A DNA stretch of 64,000 nt from Paracoccaceae bacterium (GCA_022448245.1 JAKVCO010000021.1:1-64000), one strand, 5' to 3'; positions 51,130-59,952 are shown, counted from the stretch's first letter. Notes: generated from the sequence alone by a model not told the origin. Program-made: numbers and translations.

Positions 51130-51594
51130 TTAGGCGGCAGCGGTCGTCGGCAGCTGGCTAAAGATGCCGTGAATGGCGGCCGGGCTACGGTTCGACCGCA
51201 GCTTCTCGCAAACTGAATCGTCGCGCAGCGTGCGTGCGACAAGCGCCAGCGCTTTCAGGTGCTCCACGCCCGCATCTTCGGGCGCGAAGAGGAAGAAGGC
51301 GAGGTCCACGGGCTGCTTGTCGACAGCCTCGAATTCCAGCGGCTTCTCGAGGCGCACAAAGGCACCGATCACCGACTCGATCTGAGGAAGGCGCGCGTGT
51401 GGCAGCGCCACGCCCTTGCCCACAGCTGTGGGACCCAGGTTCTCGCGCTCCAGCAGCTTTTCGACCGCACTGGGCAAATCGACGTCATAGGCGGCTTCCA
51501 CCATGCTCGTCGCATCGTGGAATAGCCGCTTCTTGGAGGTCGTGGCCGCCAATACCTTAACGGCCTCAAGCCTGAGGATGCTGGTAAGCTCCAT
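51130..51594 (-). CDS. ptsN: PTS IIA-like nitrogen-regulatory protein PtsN
   Basis: This 154-aa EIIA-Ntr protein has the phospho-accepting His66 in GVALPHARL, preceded by EKLLERENLGPTAVG, and VDLAFFLFAPEDAG in the second half. PtsN passes phosphate in the nitrogen PTS and modulates K+ uptake and other targets. ATG 51594 is standard. It is the last gene of the lptC-lptA-lptB-hpf-ptsN line. The rpoN gene that often sits between lptB and hpf is absent. Confidence 0.94.
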   Translation of the reverse strand: MELTSILRLEAVKVLAATTSKKRLFHDATSMVEAAYDVDLPSAVEKLLERENLGPTAVGKGVALPHARLPQIESVIGAFVRLEKPLEFEAVDKQPVDLAFFLFAPEDAGVEHLKALALVARTLRDDSVCEKLRSNRSPAAIHGIFSQLPTTAAA

Positions 51595-51621
51595 GTCCGC
51601 GTCCGTCTCTGAGCCGGTGGA

Positions 51622-52197
51622 TCAACCCATCTGTGCGGGATCAATCCAGCCGATATTGCCATCCTCGCGGCGGTAGACGACGTTTGTCCGTCCGCCCGTT
51701 TCATTAGTGAAGACCAAAACAGGCGATCCCGCCAGCTCCATCTGCATCACCGCTTCCCCGACCGAGAGCGAAGGAATCTTCGTCTCCATCTCTGCGACGA
51801 TGATCGGTTGGAGCGTTTCAGGTTCCGCATCTTCCGAGTCTTCGCTTGCGGCGAGGATATACGAGGCGCCGCCCATGAGTTCAACTGGTTGCGCGCGCTC
51901 CTTATGGTGGTCCTTCAAACGGCGCTTATACCGTCTGAGTTGTTTGTCCATTTTCTCCTGCGCGGCGTCAAAAGCTGCATAGATTTCAGTGGCATGGCCC
52001 TTGGCCTGCACCGTGAGGCCGGTGGACAGGTGAACGATGACCTCGCACACATGTTCGTGCGCCGACTTGGAAAAGATCACCGTGGCATCGGTGGGGCGCC
52101 CTGCATATTTGCTCAAGGTCTCTGAAAGAGAATCCTCCACGTGAGTTTGGAGTGCGGTGCCGATGTCGATCTGTTTGCCGGTGATCTGGTAGCGCAT
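51622..52197 (-). CDS. hpf: Ribosome hibernation promoting factor, long form
   Basis: This 191-aa protein has an N-terminal S30AE domain (MRYQITGKQIDIGTALQTHVEDSL, residues about 1-110), a linker and a C-terminal dimerisation domain with PIIVAEMETKIPSLSVGEAVMQMELAGSPVLVFTNETG. The long form dimerises 70S ribosomes into inactive 100S particles in stationary phase. ATG 52197 has GAGAGG upstream on this strand. About 200 bp further upstream is a perfect CtrA box (52395-52410). Confidence 0.93.
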   Translation of the reverse strand: MRYQITGKQIDIGTALQTHVEDSLSETLSKYAGRPTDATVIFSKSAHEHVCEVIVHLSTGLTVQAKGHATEIYAAFDAAQEKMDKQLRRYKRRLKDHHKERAQPVELMGGASYILAASEDSEDAEPETLQPIIVAEMETKIPSLSVGEAVMQMELAGSPVLVFTNETGGRTNVVYRREDGNIGWIDPAQMG

Positions 52198-52394
52198 GGA
52201 GCCTCTCTTTCTGTTTGGGGCGGGCAAAACAACGGGGCCGGTGGCCCGGTTCCTGCCCTATATTGAAATGCTTGTGTTTCGGCTGAACGGGAGCGCCCTT
52301 GATAAAGGGGCTATCGTTGGGTTGAGACTGCCGAAGAAGCCTTGCATACCATCAATGTGGGGACGAAGGCCCCTTTCTGTCAATGAAAAGAGCC

Positions 52395-52410
52395 TTAACA
52401 ATCTGTTAAC
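52395..52410. promoter_or_regulatory. Perfect CtrA box upstream of hpf
   Basis: TTAACAATCTGTTAAC matches TTAA-N7-TTAAC exactly. It lies between lptB (stop at 52456) and hpf (start 52197), 198 bp before hpf. The 52198-52455 interval contains no ORF. It suggests CtrA input on the hibernation factor and ptsN. Confidence 0.65.
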
Positions 52411-52455
52411 CGAGCCGGGCGAGCAGCGTCGGAAAAGGCCTCAAAGGCTGCTTTT

Positions 52456-53211
52456 TCAGGTGAAACGGAAGTTGTTGCCGAGATAGACGCGGCGCACGTT
52501 TTCGTCTTCCACGATCTCTTTTGTGGTGCCGGACATCAGCACTTTGCCGTCGTGGAGGATGTAGGCACGGTCCACGATGCCGAGCGTCTCTTGCACGTTG
52601 TGATCGGTAATCAGGACGCCCAGCCCGCGGCTCTTGAGGTCTTCGACGAGCGTGCGGATTTCGCCCACAGCGATCGGATCGACGCCGGCAAACGGCTCGT
52701 CCAGCAAAAGGTACTTGGGGTTCGCGGCAAGGCAGCGCGCGATCTCAACACGGCGCCTTTCACCACCCGACAGAGCCAGCGCGGGAGCGCGGCGCAGGTG
52801 TTCGATCGAGAACTCTGTCAGAAGCTCTTCCAAGCGGCGGTAGCGCTTGCGCTTGTTGCGTTGGGCGATCTCGAGGATGGAGAGGATATTGTCCTCGACA
52901 TTCATGCCCCGGAAGATGGACATCTCCTGCGGGAGGTAGCCGATACCTTCGTTCGCGCGCCGGTACATGGGCAGGGCCGACACATCGCGGCCATCGACCA
53001 TCACTTGACCCGCCTCGGCATCCACCAAGCCAGCGATCGCATAAAAGCAGGTTGTCTTACCGGACCCGTTCGGCCCCAGCAGCGCCACGACCTCCCCCCG
53101 GTTCAGATGCAGGCTGACGTCACGGATGACCATGCGCTTGCGATAGCTCTTGCGCAGGTTGGTGACGGCGAGGCCGGCGCCTCCGTCTTTGATGACGAGT
53201 TCGGGTTTCAT
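52456..53211 (-). CDS. lptB: LPS export ABC ATPase LptB
   Basis: This 251-aa ATPase has Walker A GPNGSGKTT, Q-loop YLPQEMSIF, signature LSGGERRRVEIARCLA and Walker B YLLLDEP, with His in ITDHNV. LptB powers the LptB2FGC machine that draws LPS from the inner membrane. Its ATG 53211 overlaps the lptA stop by 4 nt. A 258-bp gap before hpf holds a CtrA box. Confidence 0.95.
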   Translation of the reverse strand: MKPELVIKDGGAGLAVTNLRKSYRKRMVIRDVSLHLNRGEVVALLGPNGSGKTTCFYAIAGLVDAEAGQVMVDGRDVSALPMYRRANEGIGYLPQEMSIFRGMNVEDNILSILEIAQRNKRKRYRRLEELLTEFSIEHLRRAPALALSGGERRRVEIARCLAANPKYLLLDEPFAGVDPIAVGEIRTLVEDLKSRGLGVLITDHNVQETLGIVDRAYILHDGKVLMSGTTKEIVEDENVRRVYLGNNFRFT

Positions 53212-53687
53212 TCGGTTGGCTGCAATACTGTCCGCACACGACCTTCGAGCAGAGCCTGCCCAGTGGCCAAATTCACGCGCATGGTCTCGGACGACACGGC
53301 GCTGCGGCCTTGGCTCAAGAGCACGTCTCCGGTCAGCACCATAGAGTCACCAGCGAGGTCATAGACCGCGCGCTGTGCTTCAACTTCTTCGGCCGGGGTG
53401 ACCACGGTCACGCCGCCTTCGGCAACGATCTGACCGATCCCGCCATCGGCTGTGTAGTTCACCACAACAGAAGGCGCAGCGAGCCGAAGGTCGCCCTGTC
53501 CGATCACGACATTGCCCGTGAGCGTTGCCGATCCGTCTTCTTGATTGATGGCCATGGAATCCGCTGCGATCTCCACAGGGAGCGAGGCGTCCTGATCAAA
53601 GCCGTCGAATGCAACCTGCAGTCCCTGCGCTGAAACCCAGGCCGGGATCCACGCCAGACATACACACAAAACTCTCAGCACCATCAT
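53208..53687 (-). CDS. lptA: LPS periplasmic bridge protein LptA
   Basis: This 159-aa protein has a signal peptide (MMVLRVLCVCLAWIPAWVSA) and an OstA-type beta-jellyroll: DSMAINQEDGSATLTGNVVIGQGDLRLAAPSVVV, then GQIVAEGGVTVV. LptA oligomers form the bridge carrying LPS across the periplasm. ATG 53687 with AGAGG upstream is preferred to GTG 53699, which overlaps the lptC stop. It is coupled to lptB by a 4-nt overlap. Confidence 0.92.
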   Translation of the reverse strand: MMVLRVLCVCLAWIPAWVSAQGLQVAFDGFDQDASLPVEIAADSMAINQEDGSATLTGNVVIGQGDLRLAAPSVVVNYTADGGIGQIVAEGGVTVVTPAEEVEAQRAVYDLAGDSMVLTGDVLLSQGRSAVSSETMRVNLATGQALLEGRVRTVLQPTE

Positions 53688-53695
53688 GTCGCCTC

Positions 53696-54304
53696 TCACT
53701 CGGTCTGTTCCCTGTACACCAGTTTAACGTTTCCTTCAAAAGCGATCCTGTGCGGAGCGTCAGGGGCAGATCTCGTCATCTGCATAACGTCTGCGTTCAG
53801 GTTTCCGAAGGGGCCCTCGGCCTCGATTGGGCCAAGCGTCTGCATAGTGCCTTCGTTGACGTCGACTTTCAGCGCATCCGTAACGATGCGCAGCCCTTCA
53901 GAGCTCTGCACCTTGGCCCCGCCAGTCAAGAGGACCGTTCCCAGCGAAGTGTCGAGTGCCGCCGCCGGGGCGCGCGCCGTTACCAGAAGCGCTGAAGGGG
54001 TTTGGATATTCGCGATGAGCTCCGTGATGGCCAGTTGCGAGGAATCTTCGATCCCCGGCACCACGGCGTCGCCCGTCAGCGTCACGGCCACGCCATCTTC
54101 GGTCACACCCGAAAAGTAGGGCGCCGTCACACGCTGTTCGCGGGCGAGCTGTTCGACATTGAGTTCCGCGTAGGGAATTGACTGGCTCGGATCGATCTCG
54201 CCCGAGAACAGGAAGAGCGTCGACAAAAGGCCAAGCGCGCCGATCGGCAGCAGCACTTTGAGCGTGTTGACCGCGCGTGTATACCCATCGGCCCGCGCTG
54301 CCAT
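53696..54304 (-). CDS. lptC: LPS export membrane anchor protein LptC
   Basis: This 202-aa protein has one N-terminal helix (LKVLLPIGALGLLSTLFLF, about 15-34) and a periplasmic beta domain (YFSGVTEDGVAVTLTGDAVV, then LTGGAKVQSSEGLRIVTDALKVDV). LptC ties the LptB2FG complex to LptA. The low sequence conservation of the family makes this less certain than the neighbours, but location and layout agree. ATG 54304 overlaps the kdsD stop by 1 nt. Confidence 0.88.
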   Translation of the reverse strand: MAARADGYTRAVNTLKVLLPIGALGLLSTLFLFSGEIDPSQSIPYAELNVEQLAREQRVTAPYFSGVTEDGVAVTLTGDAVVPGIEDSSQLAITELIANIQTPSALLVTARAPAAALDTSLGTVLLTGGAKVQSSEGLRIVTDALKVDVNEGTMQTLGPIEAEGPFGNLNADVMQMTRSAPDAPHRIAFEGNVKLVYREQTE

Positions 54305-55260
54305 CAGCCAAGCCCCACGCGCAGGCAGTCGTGGATGTGGATAAGACCCACCGGGCGTTTATCTTCAGTCACAAAGAGGCAAGTGATCTTGCGCGCGTTC
54401 ATCTGACCAAGCGCGGCCTCGGCCAGGTCACCCGCTTCAATCGTTTCAGGCGCCTTCGTCATCACTTCGCCCGCCGTCAGGCTCAGGAGCCCGTCCATGT
54501 GCCGGCGAAGGTCACCGTCGGTGACGATCCCGGCCAGCTTGCCCGCGTCGTCGGTGATGCCCACCACGCCAAAGCCTTTTTGCGAGATCATCAGCAGCGC
54601 CTCGCCCATGGGCGTGTCCGACGCCACCAGCGGCAGCGCATCGCCTTTGTGCATCAAGTCCACCACGCGGGAGAGCGCAGCGCCCAGTTTGCCACCGGGA
54701 TGAAACTCCCGAAAGTTGGCGGGGGTGAACTGGCGATGCTCCATCAGTGCCACAGCTAGCGCATCACCCAGCGCGAGCGTCATGGTGGTGGTAGAGGTGG
54801 GAACGTTCCCCGTCCCGCAGGCCTCTTCGACCTTGGGCAGGATCAGCTGCACGTCCGACTGGCGGATCAGCGACGAATTCGGGTTCGAGGCCACGCCAAT
54901 CAGCGGGATCGAAAAGCGGCGCGTGTGAGCCACCACGTCGGCGAGCTCTGGCGTCTCCCCGCTGTTCGACAAGACAAGGGCCACGTCGCCTACGGCCATC
55001 ATGCCGAGATCCCCGTGGGAAGCCTCCGCGGGGTGGACGAATTGCGCGGGCGTGCCAGTGGAGGCGAAGGTCGCAGCGATCTTACGCGCGATATGCCCGC
55101 TTTTGCCCATGCCGCAGACGACGACCCGGCCCTTGGTTTCAAGGATCGTTTCAACAGCCACGCCAAACTGGTCATCAAGCGCATTGGCCAACGAACCAAG
55201 CGCCGCGCCTTCGATGCGGATCACCCGTCGAGCGGTTTCAAGGAAGTCCTCTCGCGTCAT
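54304..55260 (-). CDS. kdsD: D-arabinose 5-phosphate isomerase (KdsD/KpsF)
   Basis: This 318-aa protein has an N-terminal SIS domain with VVCGMGKSGHIARKIAATFASTGTPAQFVHPAEASHGDLGM, the substrate and active-site His of the family, and two C-terminal CBS domains (VDLMHKGDALPLV and VMTKAPETIEAGDL). It makes arabinose 5-phosphate for Kdo, the sugar added to lipid A by WaaA. ATG 55260 shares one base with the upstream RNase D-like stop (TGATG), and the gene leads into lptC. Kdo synthesis and LPS export are thus coupled. Confidence 0.94.
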   Translation of the reverse strand: MTREDFLETARRVIRIEGAALGSLANALDDQFGVAVETILETKGRVVVCGMGKSGHIARKIAATFASTGTPAQFVHPAEASHGDLGMMAVGDVALVLSNSGETPELADVVAHTRRFSIPLIGVASNPNSSLIRQSDVQLILPKVEEACGTGNVPTSTTTMTLALGDALAVALMEHRQFTPANFREFHPGGKLGAALSRVVDLMHKGDALPLVASDTPMGEALLMISQKGFGVVGITDDAGKLAGIVTDGDLRRHMDGLLSLTAGEVMTKAPETIEAGDLAEAALGQMNARKITCLFVTEDKRPVGLIHIHDCLRVGLG

Positions 55261-55874
55261 CAGGAATGCGCGAAGATATCGGTTTCGGGCCAGCCCATGA
55301 GGTCAAGCTTGGCACGCATCGGCAGGAAGTCGAAACACGCCTGCGCGACCTGCGTCCTGCCCTCGCGCTTAAGCCGCTCGTCCAGCGCCTCGCGCAGCCG
55401 GTGCAGGTAGAGCACGTCAGAGGCCGCGTATTCCATCTGGGCGGGGCTCAACTCCTCCGCGCCCCAGTCAGACATCTGCTGTTGCTTGGAGATATCGACG
55501 CCGATGAGCTCCTGCGTGAGGTTCTTGAGACCGTGCCGATCAGTGTAGGTGCGCACGAGGCGGCTGGCGATCTTGGTGCAATAGACAGGTGCTGCGAGCG
55601 CCCCGAACGTGTTGAACATTGCCGCGATATCGAAGCGCCCAAAGTGAAAGAGCTTCAGCACCGTGGGGTCGCGCAGCATGGCTGCGAGGTTCGGCGCCTC
55701 GGTCTGACCTTTCTCCACCTGCACGAGATGCGCATTCCCGTCGCCGCCCGACATCTGCACGAGGCAAAGCCTGTCGCGGTGAGGGTTCAGACCCATTGTC
55801 TCGCAATCGATCGCCACCACTGGGCCAAGGTCGAGCCCGTCAGGCAGATCGCGTTTGTATAGGGAAATCGTCAT
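55260..55874 (-). CDS. DEDD 3'-5' exonuclease, RNase D-like without HRDC domain
   Basis: This 204-aa protein has the three exonuclease motifs: VVAIDCETMGLNPHRDRLCLVQ (first Asp-x-Glu), FHFGRFDIAAMF (second Asp) and YAASDVLYLHRLREAL (Tyr-x3-Asp), the DEDDy signature. It stops after the nuclease domain, unlike RNase D, which continues into HRDC domains. Family members trim structured RNA 3' ends. ATG 55874 is standard. Short RNase D-like genes precede kdsD in many alphaproteobacteria. Confidence 0.92.
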   Translation of the reverse strand: MTISLYKRDLPDGLDLGPVVAIDCETMGLNPHRDRLCLVQMSGGDGNAHLVQVEKGQTEAPNLAAMLRDPTVLKLFHFGRFDIAAMFNTFGALAAPVYCTKIASRLVRTYTDRHGLKNLTQELIGVDISKQQQMSDWGAEELSPAQMEYAASDVLYLHRLREALDERLKREGRTQVAQACFDFLPMRAKLDLMGWPETDIFAHS

Positions 55875-56016
55875 GGCGCACCTCGGTTGAGTGTTCGTCA
55901 CGTGTACCCGAGCGGGCTTTGTGTCAAGCATTCCGGCCAGATGGAGCATCTTCCCCCGGGCTTCCGCCGGTGTCGAGCTGTTTGCGGGCGGGGCTCGAGG
56001 CGCCTAAGGTCCGCCC

Positions 56017-56127
56017 ATGAACTGCCGCCCAAAAACACGCCCGCTGCCCGACATCTCGCAAGTGGGCGCCTCCTTTGGCACCGTCTCTTTGGGCCACCAG
56101 GTGACGCGGGCCGCTGCTGATGCCTGA
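56017..56127 (+). CDS. 36-aa small ORF overlapping the methyltransferase start
   Basis: ATG 56017 with AAGG about 8 nt upstream opens a 36-codon frame (MNCRPKTRPLPDISQ and on) that ends at TGA 56125-56127, overlapping the methyltransferase ATG at 56120 by 8 nt. It could be a coupled upstream ORF that helps set methyltransferase translation. It has no membrane segment and matches nothing I know. A chance frame in GC-rich DNA is possible. Confidence 0.3.
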   Translation: MNCRPKTRPLPDISQVGASFGTVSLGHQVTRAAADA

Positions 56128-57211
56128 TCTCGACATCTTTCTCGTCGGCCTCCCGGGGCTCGAAGATGTGCTGACCTCTGAGGCGGTGGAGCGCGGGTTT
56201 GCAGGCGCAAAGCAAGTGCGCGGCGGGGTGGAGATTACCGGCGACTGGGCGGAGGTCTGGCGCGCTAATCGGGAGCTCCGCGGCGCCTCCCGCGTACTCG
56301 TCCGTCTTGGCAGTTTCAAAGCGAAGGGGTTGGGGCAGCTGGAGGCAGAGGCACGGACGTTCCACTGGCTGGATCACCTCGCCCCGCGCGAACCTGTACG
56401 CCTCGATATCACCTGCCGGAAGTCGCGGGTGAACCATGCGGGGGCGGCTGCGCAAAAGATCGAACGCGCGCTGCGAAGCGCGCAGATCCCTGTCGTGCCC
56501 ACCGCAGACCTCACGCTGAAAATTCGTATCGATCATGACGTCTGTGGGATTAGCGCGGACACCTCTGGCGCGCCGTTGCACAAACGCGGGCACAAAGAGG
56601 CGGTCAGTAAGGCCCCCCTGCGGGAGACGATGGCCGCCCTTTTCCTGCGCCGCTGCGGTTGGAAGCCTGGCACGACTGTTGTCGACCCGTTCTGCGGGTC
56701 GGGCACGATCCCCATCGAGGCCGCCGAGATCTCTGCCGGCCTAATCCCCGGACGCTCCCGCAGCTTCGCGTTTGAGAGACTGCCGAGTTTCAACCCCGCG
56801 CAATACTCCATTTTGGGCAGCGCCCTTGGCGAACCCACGCCGGGCCGCTTCATCGGCTATGACAAAGACCAAGGCGCGATCCGCAGCGCCATGCAGAACG
56901 CCGCCCGCGCGGGTGTAGCCTGCGATTTTTCCTGCCAACCGGTGGCGGAGCTCACCGCGCCTGATGGGCCCCCGGGCCTCGTCCTCTGCAACCCGCCCTA
57001 CGGGGCGCGGATTGGATCGCCCAAAGCACTGACGGGGCTTTATGAGACACTCGGCGCGCGGCTTAAAGACGGGTTCAAAGGCTGGAAAGTAGGCGTCGTC
57101 ACCAGCGAAGAGAGCCTCGCCCGCGCCACGGGCCTGCCCTTCGGCGCTAAGGGGCCGCCGATCGCCCATGGCGGGCTGAAAGTGTGGCTCTTCCAGACAA
57201 AACCGATCTAA
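56120..57211 (+). CDS. rlmL: THUMP-domain class I rRNA methyltransferase, RlmL-like
   Basis: This 363-aa protein has a THUMP-like N-terminal domain (about 45-165, with LVRLGSFKAKGLGQLEAEARTFHWLDHL), then DVCGISADTSGAPLHKRGHKEAVSKAPLRETMAA, SAM motif VDPFCGSGTIPIEAAEI, and the catalytic NPPYG in LVLCNPPYGARIG. This matches the N-terminal half of RlmL (23S rRNA m2G2445); the RlmK half is absent, which is normal outside gammaproteobacteria. ATG 56120 overlaps a possible 36-aa ORF. It is convergent with nothing and followed by an SDR gene. Confidence 0.88.
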   Translation: MPDLDIFLVGLPGLEDVLTSEAVERGFAGAKQVRGGVEITGDWAEVWRANRELRGASRVLVRLGSFKAKGLGQLEAEARTFHWLDHLAPREPVRLDITCRKSRVNHAGAAAQKIERALRSAQIPVVPTADLTLKIRIDHDVCGISADTSGAPLHKRGHKEAVSKAPLRETMAALFLRRCGWKPGTTVVDPFCGSGTIPIEAAEISAGLIPGRSRSFAFERLPSFNPAQYSILGSALGEPTPGRFIGYDKDQGAIRSAMQNAARAGVACDFSCQPVAELTAPDGPPGLVLCNPPYGARIGSPKALTGLYETLGARLKDGFKGWKVGVVTSEESLARATGLPFGAKGPPIAHGGLKVWLFQTKPI

Positions 57212-57236
57212 TGACGGGTGAGGGAGGATCAGCATC

Positions 57237-57965
57237 ATGACAGACCAAACCAATGTGGCCGTGGTCACCGGCGGGGCGCAGGGCATCGGCCTCGCCTGCG
57301 CGCAAAAGCTCAGCCGCCAAGGCAGCAAGATCGCACTTTGGGACATGGACCGCGCCGCGCTCGACGCTGCCGGGATCGAGGGGGCGCTTGGGCTCGAGGT
57401 CGATATTGCCGACCCCGCCGCTGTGAAGGCTGCCGTGGCTGAGACAGAGGCCAAACTTGGCCCGATCACACAGGTGGTGAACTCCGCCGGGATCGCCGGA
57501 CCCAATGAGCTGATCGAGGACTATCCTCTGGCCGATTGGGGCCAGATCATCGAGGTGAACCTGACAGGCTCCTTCAACCTTCTGCGCGCGGTGCTGCCGG
57601 GCATGAAGGCGCGCAACCATGGGCGCGTGGTGCTGATCGCCTCAGTGGCAGGCAAGGAGGGGAACCCCAACGCCTCCGCCTATTCGGCCTCGAAGGCGGG
57701 CGTGATGGCGCTGACGAAATCAGCAGGCAAGGAATGCGCGAAGTTCGACATTGCGGTGAACTGCGTGACGCCAGCTGCCGCCAAGACGCGCATCTTTGAT
57801 CAGATGAGCGAGGAGCACATTGGCTACATGCTCTCCAAAATCCCGCGGGAGCGTTTCCTGCAGGTGGAGGAAGCCGCCGAGATGATCGGTTGGATGTGTT
57901 CGGCCGAGAACAGCTTTACGACGGGCGCGGTCTTCGACCTGTCGGGTGGCCGCGCCACCTACTGA
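57237..57965 (+). CDS. SDR-family oxidoreductase (FabG-like)
   Basis: This 242-aa classical SDR has the cofactor motif VVTGGAQGIGLA, a cofactor-selecting Asp at LWDMD (pointing to NAD), NSAGIAG, active Ser in IASVAGKEG and the catalytic YSASK. The C-terminus ends with a GAVFDLSGGRATY block. Resembles 3-oxoacyl-ACP reductase and L-fuconate/galactose dehydrogenase-type SDRs; the substrate is uncertain. ATG 57237 with GGAGGATCAGC upstream. A terminator-like hairpin follows. Confidence 0.88.
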   Translation: MTDQTNVAVVTGGAQGIGLACAQKLSRQGSKIALWDMDRAALDAAGIEGALGLEVDIADPAAVKAAVAETEAKLGPITQVVNSAGIAGPNELIEDYPLADWGQIIEVNLTGSFNLLRAVLPGMKARNHGRVVLIASVAGKEGNPNASAYSASKAGVMALTKSAGKECAKFDIAVNCVTPAAAKTRIFDQMSEEHIGYMLSKIPRERFLQVEEAAEMIGWMCSAENSFTTGAVFDLSGGRATY

Positions 57966-57982
57966 TCTCCAAATGCAAAACC

Positions 57983-58020
57983 GCCGCCCGTGGGGTGCAC
58001 GGACGGCTGTCTTTGTCTTA
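57983..58020 (+). terminator. Probable terminator after the SDR gene
   Basis: GCCGCCCGTG (57983-57992) pairs with CACGGACGGC (57998-58007), one mismatch, around GGGTG, followed by TGTCTTTGTCTT. It separates two convergent genes. Confidence 0.55.
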
Positions 58021-58030
58021 AGTCGCGACC

Positions 58031-58855
58031 TTATTCGAAGACGGACGCGATCTGATCCACGGCAACGCCTTCCTTGATTTCCCGCAGGCGCGCGTAGACG
58101 AGCGCCACTGCGATGCCCGAAAGGCCGTAAGCCAGGCCGTAGATCAGCGAAACGATGAGACCGAAGATGATTATGGAACCGGTGGAAATGCCGTTCTCTA
58201 ACGTCGTAAGCGTGTCAACAGATGCAAACAAGACAGCGGCAATCGCGCCACCCACCACCAGCTGCAAGATGAAGACGATGATAAACATCACCAAGAAGAG
58301 GCCAACGATCGGCCAGCGGTATTCCTTGGTGAGGCCTGCGCTGCGGCCCAGCGAGCCAAAGCCCGTGCCTTCGATCACAGCGGCGGGTGCGAAGACGTAG
58401 AAGACCGCGTAGACCCATAACGCACCGATGATCAGGGCGAGCGCGCCAATACCGGACAGGATCGACACGACGATCGACAACACGACGATCGGGAAGAGCG
58501 CCGGAAGCGCTCCGGAGATGTAGTCGCCAATGCTTCCTTTGCGGCCAAGCTTGGCGTCATAGGCCAGCTGGATGAGCATCGCCGTGACGAGCGCATAGCT
58601 CAAAACATTGACAATCACGCTCACGATCGATCCGGCCGCCATCTGAGTGGCGTCGCCTGCAGAGGTCGGGTCCGGAATACCTGCGGCGGCATCGAAACCA
58701 GAGATCAGTCCGTTCACAAGGAAACCAGCAAACGTGGCGAGAAAGCCCAGGATCAACACCTTAACGAAATTGCTGAAAAGGATTGAGAAGGACTCGGAAA
58801 TGATTTTGCCAACGCCCAGTGGCGCCTTTGGCATAGCGGAAGACGTGTCAGTCAT
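58031..58855 (-). CDS. Polytopic membrane protein of unknown function
   Basis: This 274-aa protein has an N-terminal ISESFSILFSNFVKVLILGFL segment, about six membrane helices, and Gly/Ala/Ile-rich stretches such as FPIVVLSIVVSILSGIGALALIIGALW and IVGLFLVMFIIVFILQLVVGGAIAAVLF. The fold resembles DUF4013/YciC-like inner-membrane proteins in helix count and spacing, but no hallmark residue confirms it. The C-terminus ends in a short charged tail. It is transcribed towards the SDR gene and precedes the RDD operon by 134 bp; it could share that operon's promoter direction but not its message without reading through. Confidence 0.65.
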   Translation of the reverse strand: MTDTSSAMPKAPLGVGKIISESFSILFSNFVKVLILGFLATFAGFLVNGLISGFDAAAGIPDPTSAGDATQMAAGSIVSVIVNVLSYALVTAMLIQLAYDAKLGRKGSIGDYISGALPALFPIVVLSIVVSILSGIGALALIIGALWVYAVFYVFAPAAVIEGTGFGSLGRSAGLTKEYRWPIVGLFLVMFIIVFILQLVVGGAIAAVLFASVDTLTTLENGISTGSIIIFGLIVSLIYGLAYGLSGIAVALVYARLREIKEGVAVDQIASVFE

Positions 58856-58989
58856 GATTTTGCTCCTGTTCCCATATTACGGCTCTTTTGGTTCGCGCTC
58901 TCGTTGAAAAACCTGCGTGGCGCGTGCGCACAACGTGCCGTTTGGCCGTCGCGCATTTCAAGATTTTTCTTTCAGAGGTCAGTTTAGCC

Positions 58990-59952
58990 TCACCCTTGCC
59001 CGCCCTGCGTGTCATTCGAGCCGCTATAATGCTTGTCTTGGCGACGCTCGCCAAAGATCTGGCGCTGCTCAAGATGGGCCCGCTGAGCGTTGTAGAAGGC
59101 ACGTAGGAAGTCCACAGCCTCGTGCGGTTTGATCGCATCCGCATAGCCGATCTTGCGGCGGATATTCTCGACGATGCTAACAACGGTGGCGCGATTACGC
59201 TCGAAAGCGGCTTGCTCCATCCGTTTGTCTTGAGCCCGCAGAAGCTGTTCGAGGGTCTGCAGCTCAAACGCGCCATAGTGGTCCAGCTGATGGGACAGGA
59301 ACGTGAAGGCGGCCTTCTTGGTCGGTCTCGGACGCAGCACATCGCGCGCCAGATCCTTCAGCAACATGGGCTGCGGCAGGTGCACCACATGGGTCCCGGC
59401 AAGCATGTCGCCCAACCGCTGACGGTGCACATTCGACAGCGGGATCGCGAAGGCCATGAACACCCAAGCGAAGCTGATCCATCCCAGAAAACCACCGCTG
59501 CCAATGGAAAAGAGCAGCGTCCCCGGCAAGAAGATCTCCGCCTCTTTCATCAGGTTCCTAAGCACCAGCGCATGGGCGCTGAGCGGGCCACCATCATGGC
59601 TGACGACTTTGATCTTCATCAGCTTCTTGCCCAGCGTCTGCCCGTTCCAGATGAGCTCGGCGATGACGTAGTAGGGAACGCGGATGATGAAGAAGAGCAG
59701 CGAGGCTAGCGCCGTGAAGCCGTTCACGCCCAGCATCCCGCTGAACGCGAGAAGAAGGATTATGGCTGCGGCACAGACCACGGTGATTAACAGGTCCACA
59801 ATCTGCGCGCCTAGGCGGACGCCCACCGACGCGATGGGCAGGTTCAGCGGCACGCCCTCAGGTGGCAGAATCTGAGCCGCCTCGGCATGGCGCGCGGCAC
59901 GGCGGGCTTTGCGCTTGGCGCGGCGCGTCGTGGGCATGTCTGTCACCGTCAT
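58990..59952 (-). CDS. RDD-domain membrane protein with long C-terminal extension
   Basis: The 320-aa product from ATG 59952 has an RDD domain (ASVGVRLGAQIVDLLITVVCAAAIILL, then IWNGQTLGKKLMKIKVV and HRQRLGDMLAGTHVV) with 4-5 helices, followed by about 110 cytoplasmic residues rich in Arg/Gln/Glu that look helical. RDD proteins are small membrane proteins linked with Na+/H+ traffic and MoxR systems. It overlaps SpoIIM by ATGA and is the last gene of the MoxR operon. Confidence 0.88.
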   Translation of the reverse strand: MTVTDMPTTRRAKRKARRAARHAEAAQILPPEGVPLNLPIASVGVRLGAQIVDLLITVVCAAAIILLLAFSGMLGVNGFTALASLLFFIIRVPYYVIAELIWNGQTLGKKLMKIKVVSHDGGPLSAHALVLRNLMKEAEIFLPGTLLFSIGSGGFLGWISFAWVFMAFAIPLSNVHRQRLGDMLAGTHVVHLPQPMLLKDLARDVLRPRPTKKAAFTFLSHQLDHYGAFELQTLEQLLRAQDKRMEQAAFERNRATVVSIVENIRRKIGYADAIKPHEAVDFLRAFYNAQRAHLEQRQIFGERRQDKHYSGSNDTQGGQG

